From assembly GCA_028687545.1 (NCBI GenBank), contig JAQTZZ010000102.1, positions 1 to 5,147 on the forward strand: a stretch of DNA of 5,147 nt, written 5' to 3'. Below are positions 1-4,674 of this stretch, piece by piece. The translations under genes were made by a program, and so were the position numbers. The notes beneath the pieces were generated by a model, which searched no databases, was not told the origin of the DNA, and saw only the letters and a list, made by a program, of their open reading frames with translations. The stretch comes from Candidatus Wallbacteria bacterium. Lineage in GTDB: Bacteria > Muiribacteriota > JAQTZZ01. Every line of letters starts with the position of its first letter. Within the stretch, counting starts at the first letter, position 1.

Positions 1-466
1 GCTTCGCATAATAAGCCCCGTCAGGCACATTGTAGTAATAATAACCGGTGGAAGAATCCAGGACCTTCTTGCGTCTGTCGATCTCCATATCAGAAGGTTT
101 CAGCAAAGAAGCTTCCAGCAGATCCACCATGTACTTGATTCCGTTGGTCTGGATTTCAACCGTAGAAATGCCATAAGATGTGAGCTGAGGATATTCATTT
201 GTGTATTTTTCCCAGGCCGGGAAAGCAGGCGTCGTGATTTCTTGCATAACCCCGCCGGTCAGGATGTCTCTGGTCCAGTAATGCATCTGCTGATAATTAT
301 AAAGTGCGGTCCTGATAAAAGAGACTGTAGACTTGACCTGCAGTTCTTCCTTCTTTTTCTGGCTGAATCCCGGGGCAGGAACCGCTAGCAGCGCCAGGAT
401 GGAAATTATCACTGACACCACCAGAATTTCCACCAGAGAGACTGCCAGGCGGTTGTTCAGCAACAT
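1..466 (-). CDS. Pseudopilin-like protein with class III signal, C-terminus cut by window edge
   Basis: Reading the minus strand from the ATG at 466-464 gives 155 codons running off the left edge without a stop. The N-terminus (MLLNNRLAVSLVEILVV) is a type IV pilin/pseudopilin leader: a short polar leader, a cleavage point after Ala8, Glu at mature position +5 (Glu13), then a hydrophobic helix to about residue 30. In this family the helix anchors the subunit in the inner membrane until a prepilin peptidase cuts it and it joins a pseudopilus or pilus. Ala at -1 and Val at +1 replace the usual Gly and Phe, but the Glu+5 is kept. The rest is soluble and rich in Tyr (a YYYY run near residue 143). 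A GGAG at 479-476, 9 nt before the ATG, supports this start. The preceding gene on the strand is another pseudopilin, separated by a hairpin array. The exact role (type II secretion, competence or other) is not visible. Confidence 0.85.
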   Translation of the reverse strand, partial: MLLNNRLAVSLVEILVVSVIISILALLAVPAPGFSQKKKEELQVKSTVSFIRTALYNYQQMHYWTRDILTGGVMQEITTPAFPAWEKYTNEYPQLTSYGISTVEIQTNGIKYMVDLLEASLLKPSDMEIDRRKKVLDSSTGYYYYNVPDGAYYAK

Positions 467-502
467 TTTAATCAACTCCACTCCTTAAACCAATTTCATC
501 AT

Positions 503-531
503 ATTCTAACATATCCAGAGCAGTAAGAAAA
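503..531 (-). promoter_or_regulatory. Possible weak promoter for the left pseudopilin gene
   Basis: On the minus strand a TAGAAT hexamer (508-503, 5 of 6 matches to TATAAT) lies about 37 nt before the ATG of the left pseudopilin. The hexamer 17 nt upstream, TTTTCT (531-526), is a poor -35. It lies between the hairpin array and the gene, so the gene may have its own start of transcription, but the call rests on one hexamer. Confidence 0.3.
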
Positions 532-571
532 TCTGTTTTGGGGCGCTTCGGGAGTGCTTGGTGCAGGGTTA

Positions 572-661
572 CTAATCCCACTCCGCAGTGCAGAGCCACT
601 TACAATTACTTTTGCTAGTGGCTCTCATCCCGAAACCAAAGGTTTCGGGGCGCTTCGGGGA
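572..661. repeat. Direct-repeat unit A (two hairpins)
   Basis: This 90-nt unit begins CTAATCCCACTCCGC and ends CGCTTCGGGGA. It contains a 9-bp stem with a 16-nt loop (592-625) followed 3 nt later by a 9-bp stem with an AAA loop (629-649). By hand alignment it is about 84% identical to the unit at 727-817; the differences fall mainly in the large loop and in paired stem positions. Confidence 0.85.
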
Positions 662-664
662 CTT

Positions 665-699
665 AGAACCTCTTGCAAATTCTTTTTGTTAGAGGTTCT
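665..699. repeat. Hairpin between the two direct-repeat units
   Basis: A perfect 9-bp stem AGAACCTCT/AGAGGTTCT encloses a 17-nt loop containing a further CAAA/TTTG pairing (676-679/685-688). Its layout (stem starting AG and ending T, a CAA...TTG inner pairing) matches the first hairpin of units A and B, but the stem sequence differs. It looks like a diverged member of the same hairpin family. Confidence 0.75.
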
Positions 700-726
700 T
701 GTCCAGACATGCGAGTCGTCGGAGTT

Positions 727-817
727 CTAATCCCACTCCGCTGTGAAGAGCCACTTTCAAACTCCGTTTGTTAGTGGCTCTCATCCCAAAGCCAACGGCT
801 TTGGGACGCTTCGGGGA
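727..817. repeat. Direct-repeat unit B (two hairpins)
   Basis: This is the second copy of the unit at 572-661, starting 155 nt downstream. The first stem (747-755/773-781) is identical to that of unit A, with an added CAAAC/GTTTG inner stem in the loop (758-762/766-770). The second stem (785-793/797-805) differs from unit A at two base pairs, both compensated: G-C became A-T and A-T became G-C. Confidence 0.85.
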
Positions 818-819
818 TA

Positions 820-869
820 AGCAGCCGTAGCAAAATCCTTCACTGCGTTCAGGATTTTTAACGGCTGCT
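820..869. repeat. Two-tier hairpin overlapping the stop codon of the 868-1401 gene
   Basis: The outer stem is AGCAGCCGT/ACGGCTGCT (820-828/861-869) and the inner stem is AAAATCCT/AGGATTTT (832-839/851-858), with an 11-nt loop. The right arm covers two bases of the pseudopilin TAG stop (870-868 on the minus strand). On the transcript it would fold directly behind the stop codon. No U-run follows the outer stem, so it is not a classical intrinsic terminator, though it could stop 3' exonucleases or attenuate transcription. Confidence 0.7.
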
Positions 870-1401
870 AAAATTCATGGTAATATGTCCCGTCGTCCTT
901 TTTCAGGTCGATCGATTTGGGAAAGCGGATATCATAAACATCTGTGGGAGCATTATAATAAGTCTGTGTGAAAACCGCAGTGGCAACAGGCACATAGACT
1001 GCAGTGGCATATTGATTGGCAGAACCGTCAGGCATTGATACCTGCCTTGCTTTCTGACTGTCCATACTGCTCCACTTTCCTGTGACTGAATCCTTGATTT
1101 CCCAATCCCAGGGGGAATTGGTGACCGGATTTTTAGGGAAGCTTTTCAGGAGTCCGGACCCCACCAGAGTCCGATTCAACGCATCCATGGGTGTCTCGCC
1201 TTCCCTGATCTGTGGATAATGGCCGGTCTCCGCCTTGTAATCTTCCAGCGACTGCCGCAAATCGTCAAGAGTAGTGGTGACCTCGCTGGCCCTGCTGGTC
1301 TGAAACATCATTTCTCCGAGCGGTACTGAAATGCTTGCCAGCAGGCAGATGATCACTGTGGAAACTACAATTTCGATTAAAGTAAAACCTTTCCGCTTCA
1401 T
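868..1401 (-). CDS. Type II secretion GspG-like pseudopilin / prepilin
   Basis: This complete 177-residue protein has a textbook class III leader, MKRKG, cut before FTLIE (Phe6 becomes +1, Glu10 is the +5 Glu). A hydrophobic helix follows to about residue 29. The helical stem continues with a GspG-like stretch: an LEDYKAETGHYP motif (52-63), a DALN..L helix, then a GLLKSFPKNP region (83-92) and SPWDWEI (97-102), where major pseudopilins have their YLK..P.DPWG segment. The product would be inserted in the inner membrane, processed by a prepilin peptidase and assembled into a pseudopilus or related fibre. The C-terminal 70 residues are not recognised and are Tyr-rich. The start is supported by AGGAG (1416-1412), 10 nt ahead of the ATG, and a good promoter just upstream. 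No secretion ATPase or platform gene is in the window, so the system it serves is unknown. Confidence 0.92.
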   Translation of the reverse strand: MKRKGFTLIEIVVSTVIICLLASISVPLGEMMFQTSRASEVTTTLDDLRQSLEDYKAETGHYPQIREGETPMDALNRTLVGSGLLKSFPKNPVTNSPWDWEIKDSVTGKWSSMDSQKARQVSMPDGSANQYATAVYVPVATAVFTQTYYNAPTDVYDIRFPKSIDLKKDDGTYYHEF

Positions 1402-1422
1402 GCGAATAATTCTCCTAATCTA

Positions 1423-1451
1423 ATTATATCCCATGAACTTACAGTAATCAA
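1423..1451 (-). promoter_or_regulatory. Sigma70-type promoter for the 868-1401 pseudopilin
   Basis: On the minus strand, TTGATT (1451-1446) and a perfect TATAAT (1428-1423) are separated by exactly 17 nt. The expected start of transcription is near 1416, which gives a leader of about 15 nt that begins close to the AGGAG ribosome site. Two 11-nt direct repeats lie just upstream (1461-1482). Confidence 0.65.
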
Positions 1452-1460
1452 GTTAAAACC

Positions 1461-1482
1461 TGGTCTGGATTTGGTCTGGATT
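1461..1482. repeat. Two tandem 11-nt repeats upstream of a promoter
   Basis: TGGTCTGGATT occurs twice in perfect tandem (1461-1471 and 1472-1482). The pair sits in the 88-nt gap between the lipoprotein stop and the pseudopilin start, about 10 nt upstream of the -35 box. The period is one helical turn, so the copies would face the same side of the DNA, as activator sites often do. Chance duplication is also possible. Confidence 0.5.
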
Positions 1483-1489
1483 GCTTTTT

Positions 1490-2113
1490 TCAAATACTTG
1501 TCGTAAAAAAATCAATCACAGCAGGAAGCCTGGTTTTCAGATAGGAATTCAGGTTTTTCCTGGTTAAGGTTATTTGAAACTGCTGGAGCCCTTTTTCTCT
1601 CTGTCCGTTGATTATATATAATATACCCAATAATCCATGGAGATTGTCGGAAGTGTAATGAAGTTCCCGTGAGGATTTCAGATCCACTTTAGGATCAGAA
1701 AGGCCAAGACTTTCCAATTGCGCGATGGCCTCCTTGAAATTAGCGGTTCCTCCCTTTTTCGTGAGAGCTCCGGCCAGTCCGACTTTGGAATCTACGTCCA
1801 TCGCCTTAATGCTCCTGAAAAAGCCGATCGCCTCATCCAGGGTGCCTTTTCTCAGAGCACACCAGCCAAGCCCTGTGAAAGCTTCGTCCTTGATCTTGTC
1901 AGTGGGGTCAGCCGACAGCAGACGATAAAAATAGACCTGGGCTTTATCTGTCTGATTTTTGATGAATGCCTGCCATCCATCATTGTCGTTCAACTGGATA
2001 TCAACTGTCTCAGTATAATCACCGATTCCGCCCCCGCCAAAACAGCCGCTGAAGAAAATTAATAGAGAAATAGTGAAAACAACGGAAATAAACCTAAAAG
2101 GTTCCAATCTCAT
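1490..2113 (-). CDS. TPR-repeat lipoprotein
   Basis: With the ATG at 2113-2111 the protein has 207 residues. It opens with MRLEPFR, a hydrophobic run and FFSGC, a lipobox with the lipidated Cys at residue 24, followed by a GGGG linker. Such proteins are exported by Sec, lipidated, cut by signal peptidase II and held on a membrane. The mature part is helical with tetratricopeptide features: GWQAF...A..YFYRLLSADP, then EAFTGLGWCALRKGTLDEAIGFF, a third degenerate repeat around FKEAIAQLESLGL, and a fourth around LHGLLGILYIINGQREKGLQQF. TPRs bind protein partners. The start is 1 nt after the TGA of the upstream peptidase-like gene, implying one transcript and coupled translation. Earlier in-frame starts (GTG at 2149, ATG at 2143) would overlap that gene and add a long polar N-tail, but the ATG at 2143 has a modest AGGTG ahead of it. 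The partner is probably the upstream secreted protein, by context only. Confidence 0.85.
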   Translation of the reverse strand: MRLEPFRFISVVFTISLLIFFSGCFGGGGIGDYTETVDIQLNDNDGWQAFIKNQTDKAQVYFYRLLSADPTDKIKDEAFTGLGWCALRKGTLDEAIGFFRSIKAMDVDSKVGLAGALTKKGGTANFKEAIAQLESLGLSDPKVDLKSSRELHYTSDNLHGLLGILYIINGQREKGLQQFQITLTRKNLNSYLKTRLPAVIDFFTTSI

Positions 2114-2114
2114 G

Positions 2115-3590
2115 TCAGTATATCTGATTGCTGTCAAGTTCATCAGCACCTACCAGGATTTGATAACTTCTGGAGATCGGGTTGTGGTTGGCGTCTTCGC
2201 CTGCAACAGTCGCTATATATCTTCCTGCAGCTATGGCTGTGAAGGCTGAATAATATGTAGCTGCGTCAAGAGAAGTCAGTTGATAGGATGAAACTGTACC
2301 TGCGGGGTCAGTCAGGGAAAGGCCTGAAAGCTGATCCCTCACCTTGAAGAAGAGAAAGATCTGCTCCCTGAGTATAGGATTGCTGAGATAGGTGAACTCA
2401 TGTTCGCTGAAGCTGACCAGAATTTTCAACGTCCTGTCTGCATCTGCCTCCTGCTCCGGGCAGTTCATCAAAATCAACACTGTTTCATTTGCTTGAAAAT
2501 CAAATGGTGGAGAAAATTGAGCGCCTCCATCGTATTGAATGTCCGCGTATGAATACAGCACATCGTTTCTAAAAAAGAGCATCCTGCCGCGCAGTTCGCT
2601 GCTCTTACCGGTAAAGTTTTCGAGAAACAGGCTGCAGTCCGGCCAGAAAGGACTCATCCGGATGCCTATTGGTTCATAACTTTTCAGGAGAATTTCGGTT
2701 GTCTGGATCGGAAAATCAAAATAACTTACAGCACAGCATTTCTGGAAATAATCGTTGGCTTTGGTGAAAATCAGCTGTGAAAATGACAGATAAAGATCGT
2801 CGAATTTTTTCCCGAGCGCACTTTCTATGGCAGTTCGCCCTGATTTTTCCTTGGTTTGAGTCAGTGTTTTGAGCAGAGTGCCTTGAGGATCGAAGTTGTC
2901 CTTGAGATATTTCATGAACAGGAAGCATTTGCCAAGAAATTCCCTGGTAATCCTGGAGGAAAACAGCGACGTGCATGTATTGGAATATGCCTGAAGAAAT
3001 GAGATGGGATAACCCTCTTGAACAACAAGGCATGAATACTGCGCCAGGCCCTGTACCAGAAATTGCATCTTGTCCGGACAATAATTCCAGGCCACCATTT
3101 CGACATAAGCAGCTCCGATCTGCCGCTTGGTTTCATCAGACTGATGTACGAAGTAATCATAATCTATATAGATGATTTCACGCTGATTGCTGTTGCTGTA
3201 CCCGGCTTCAGCGGGGTCGTGTTCGTTCACCTGATCGAAAAAAGCTTTATATACATTGCTGGAGTCCGTGACTCTTGTAAAAAGCAGTACTTCAAGGCTG
3301 TCCTTGTCCACATCAGGAGGATCGCCATACTTGTCCCTGATTGCCGGAACCACCTGGGTTTCAAAAAAAGCTGTCAGCTGATCCTCTGCAGTTTTATCGG
3401 ATCCGATGTTCGTATCCACATAAAGCGCCGCATGGGCACTGATATTTCTGCAGCGGGCACTGACACTTTCATAACCCTGGGTATCATGATTTTTCTGGAA
3501 AAACTGGTGCACATCGCCTACTGCGTCGGCAAAAGCAGGCGGTGCCGGCATCGCCAGATATATGAAAATAATCATGAAAATCTTCTTCAT
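2115..3590 (-). CDS. Secreted M30/M6-type metallopeptidase homologue, apparently catalytically dead
   Basis: This 491-residue protein starts with a Sec signal peptide (KK, a hydrophobic run, and a likely cut after AFA at 19-21). Residues 45-280 follow the layout I know from hyicolysin-like (M30) and M6-like peptidases: AALYVDTN (55-61), PDVDKDSLEVLLF (92-104), EIIYIDYD (138-145), the active-site helix region ending AWNY (167-170), a GLAQY segment (181-185), then KCFLFMKYLKD (221-231) and a C-terminal helix FSQLIFTKAND (270-280). The expected HExxH is AAYVE (160-164), and the Glu usually found before GL is Gln180, so all zinc and catalytic positions are gone. Residues 290-395 look beta-rich, and 405-482 resemble an Ig-like domain (AGRYIATVAGEDANHN). 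There is no clear ribosome site before the ATG. It heads a likely operon with the TPR lipoprotein. The role may be binding rather than cleavage. The family call rests on motif order and no database search was run. Confidence 0.85.
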   Translation of the reverse strand: MKKIFMIIFIYLAMPAPPAFADAVGDVHQFFQKNHDTQGYESVSARCRNISAHAALYVDTNIGSDKTAEDQLTAFFETQVVPAIRDKYGDPPDVDKDSLEVLLFTRVTDSSNVYKAFFDQVNEHDPAEAGYSNSNQREIIYIDYDYFVHQSDETKRQIGAAYVEMVAWNYCPDKMQFLVQGLAQYSCLVVQEGYPISFLQAYSNTCTSLFSSRITREFLGKCFLFMKYLKDNFDPQGTLLKTLTQTKEKSGRTAIESALGKKFDDLYLSFSQLIFTKANDYFQKCCAVSYFDFPIQTTEILLKSYEPIGIRMSPFWPDCSLFLENFTGKSSELRGRMLFFRNDVLYSYADIQYDGGAQFSPPFDFQANETVLILMNCPEQEADADRTLKILVSFSEHEFTYLSNPILREQIFLFFKVRDQLSGLSLTDPAGTVSSYQLTSLDAATYYSAFTAIAAGRYIATVAGEDANHNPISRSYQILVGADELDSNQIY

Positions 3591-3701
3591 CTATATTGAT
3601 TATCGGTATAGGGAACAGTAGGCTGAAGCTCAGACGGTTAAGTGGTCAGGAGTCAGCTTTAATCTGCTGTGCGATATGTTTTTATGTTTGATTTGTTTGA
3701 G
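3591..3701. other. Divergent intergenic gap without a clear promoter
   Basis: This roughly 110-nt gap lies between the minus-strand peptidase-like gene and the plus-strand small membrane protein. A GATAAT (minus strand, close to the ATG at 3590) is a possible -10 for the former but lacks a matching -35. For the plus strand, AGGAG occurs at 3648-3652, 16 nt before an in-frame GTG at 3669, which is too far for a normal ribosome site. I see no repeat or strong hairpin. Confidence 0.4.
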
Positions 3702-3905
3702 ATGGATCTGAAAACCATCATTCTCGGTTCCGTGATGGGCCTTCTGGGAACAGGATATTTCATCTACGGTAAAAAGGCTGAGAATTTCACGGCTCTGGGA
3801 GCTGGAGTTCTGATGATGGCAATTCCGTTTTTCGTCACGTCCTTCTGGGCTCTGCTGCTCTGTTTCGGCCTGTGCCTGGCGCTTCCTTTTTACCTGAAGT
3901 TCTGA
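3702..3905 (+). CDS. Small conserved-type membrane protein
   Basis: From the ATG at 3702 this is a 67-residue, strongly hydrophobic protein. TM helix 1 spans about 5-21 (ILGSVMGLLGTGYFIYG). A short basic loop GKKAENF (23-29) follows, then TM segments at about 30-45 and 48-64 with a LPFYLKF end. The arrangement GTGYFIYGKK - loop - LGAGVLMMAIPFFV - LPFYL resembles small uncharacterised membrane proteins of many bacteria that carry a GYFxYGKK motif, from memory. No function is known to me. The start is uncertain: in-frame GTG at 3669 and ATG at 3684 would add 11 or 6 residues, and none of the three has a well-spaced ribosome site. I chose the start that fits the length of similar proteins. Its last 71 nt overlap, on the opposite strand, the end of the GNAT gene. 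Confidence 0.68.
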   Translation: MDLKTIILGSVMGLLGTGYFIYGKKAENFTALGAGVLMMAIPFFVTSFWALLLCFGLCLALPFYLKF

Positions 3906-4629
3906 ATTTTCTGAATTCAATTCCACCTGCATTTCCAGGTTTGAAACCGCAGTAGCCTGAAGCGAGCAGTTTTTTCTGTTCAGTAAGATTGATCGAAGAC
4001 AAAACAACACCGGGTCTTTCAGTCAACAATTTTTCTCGCTTGTCCCTGAAAAAAATGTAGCGCTGCTTGCCGCTGAATTTATCTACCAGCGCCCTGATCT
4101 TTAACCCGCAGGCGAACATGGCTCTGAGGCTTTGCAGGTTGGCTGGACTGCAGAGAGCAGCTGTCATGCATCTGTCCGGAACATTTGAATATTTCATGGC
4201 CAGTCTCATCAGCTTGAGCCCCAGGCCGTTTCCCCTGTAAGCAGGTATCACAACCGCGCTCTCCAGCTGAGCGATTTTTTTCAGGTCCGCCGTACCGACC
4301 CCCAGGTCGATTCCAAGATTGCCGGGATCGTTTCCCGGAAAGAATACTGCAAAGTAAGCAACCAGCTTGTTTCCATCAATTGCGCCAATCACAAATCCGT
4401 GATTTTCCCTGAACCATGAACGGATAAATTCAGCCGAATCAGGCTGGAAAATGTTCCTGTCTTCAAGTATTTTCACTGCCTGTTCCTGAATCTTCAGAAT
4501 CTTCAGAGACCATTTCTGATCCAGGCGAATCACCTGAAGACAAATTTCCCGATTCCGCTCATTTCTTTTATGAATCCGCCACTGGGTAACTGTTTTCTCA
4601 AAATCGAATCTTTTTTTTATCAGACTCAT
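3835..4629 (-). CDS. GNAT-family N-acetyltransferase
   Basis: Starting at the ATG at 4629-4627 the protein has 264 residues. The GNAT fold is recognisable: FVIGAIDGNKLVAYFAVFFPG (strands beta2-beta3, about 79-99), LESAVVIPAYRGNGLG (122-137) with the acetyl-CoA-binding R-G-N-G-L-G loop at 132-137, and SPANLQSLRAMFACGLKI (161-178) for the C-terminal helix and strand. NLGIDLGV preceding the LES motif is typical of one GNAT subgroup. Such enzymes move an acetyl group from acetyl-CoA to an amine; the substrate cannot be told. Residues 1-32 are a basic extension before the domain, and a GTG at Val33 is an alternative start. The last 25 residues or so, after GIEFRKF, are very basic and unlike a GNAT end; they lie where the gene runs antisense into the small membrane protein gene. 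No ribosome site precedes the chosen ATG. Confidence 0.9.
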   Translation of the reverse strand: MSLIKKRFDFEKTVTQWRIHKRNERNREICLQVIRLDQKWSLKILKIQEQAVKILEDRNIFQPDSAEFIRSWFRENHGFVIGAIDGNKLVAYFAVFFPGNDPGNLGIDLGVGTADLKKIAQLESAVVIPAYRGNGLGLKLMRLAMKYSNVPDRCMTAALCSPANLQSLRAMFACGLKIRALVDKFSGKQRYIFFRDKREKLLTERPGVVLSSINLTEQKKLLASGYCGFKPGNAGGIEFRKFRTSGKKEAPGTGRNRAAEPRRT

Positions 4630-4636
4630 CTTTAGT

Positions 4637-4665
4637 ATAATATCAGAATTCTGATTTTCAGTTAA
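4637..4665 (-). promoter_or_regulatory. Possible promoter for the GNAT gene
   Basis: On the minus strand TTAACT (4665-4660) and TATTAT (4642-4637) are spaced by 17 nt. Transcription would start about one base before the ATG at 4629, predicting a nearly leaderless message, which agrees with the missing ribosome site. If the true start is the later GTG (Val33), a leader of normal length would result. Confidence 0.4.
4642..4655. promoter_or_regulatory. Perfect 14-bp palindrome, operator-like
   Basis: ATCAGAATTCTGAT reads the same on both strands. With one mismatched pair the symmetry extends to 20 bp (4639-4658). It lies in the 45-nt divergent gap, overlapping the predicted start of the PAS transcript and the spacer of the GNAT promoter. 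That is where a dimeric repressor could control both genes. As RNA it could form only a small 5-bp hairpin. Confidence 0.5.
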
Positions 4666-4674
4666 GGAGAAAAC

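Larger units (their letters stand above)
540..870. repeat. Intergenic hairpin array between two pseudopilin genes
   Basis: This noncoding stretch is almost wholly inverted repeats. From left to right it holds GGAGTG/CACTCC (551-556/579-584), AGAGCCACT/AGTGGCTCT (592-600/617-625), CCCGAAACC/GGTTTCGGG (629-637/641-649), AGAACCTCT/AGAGGTTCT (665-673/691-699), CGGAGT/ACTCCG (720-725/735-740), AGAGCCACT/AGTGGCTCT (747-755/773-781), CCCAAAGCC/GGCTTTGGG (785-793/797-805) and AGCAGCCGT/ACGGCTGCT (820-828/861-869). The motif GGGRCGCTTCGGG recurs three times (541-552, 648-659, 803-815). No open frame of note lies here, and no stem is followed by a convincing T-run on either strand. The array may be a REP/BIME-like mobile repeat, a transcript-processing region or a structured RNA; the sequence does not decide. 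Confidence 0.85.
4636..4669 (+). promoter_or_regulatory. Promoter -10 and strong ribosome site for the PAS gene
   Basis: A perfect TATAAT (4636-4641) and AAGGAG (4664-4669, 5 nt before the ATG at 4675) serve the plus-strand PAS gene. The transcript would start near 4648, giving a leader of about 27 nt. The -35 region (4613-4618) is only a T-run, so the promoter probably needs help or is weak. A palindrome overlaps the expected start site. Confidence 0.55.

Noticed and set aside
592-625. tRNA-like or small structured RNA gene
   Set aside because: The stems do not form a cloverleaf and no CCA end or T-loop sequence is present. A structured RNA remains possible but no class is recognised.
629-649. 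Intrinsic terminator for the pseudopilin transcript
   Set aside because: The stem is strong, but neither strand has a T-run directly after it.
572-817. Repeats with spacers suggesting CRISPR
   Set aside because: Only two 90-nt copies occur, with unequal structured intervals, and the copies differ from each other. That is not a CRISPR layout.
1718-2062. Plus-strand open frame opposite the TPR lipoprotein
   Set aside because: It is antisense to a gene with lipobox and TPR features and has no supporting signals of its own.
3063-3599. A long plus-strand open frame opposite the peptidase-like gene
   Set aside because: It lies wholly antisense to a gene with a signal peptide and recognisable motifs. 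Its own protein has no domain I recognise and no ribosome site.
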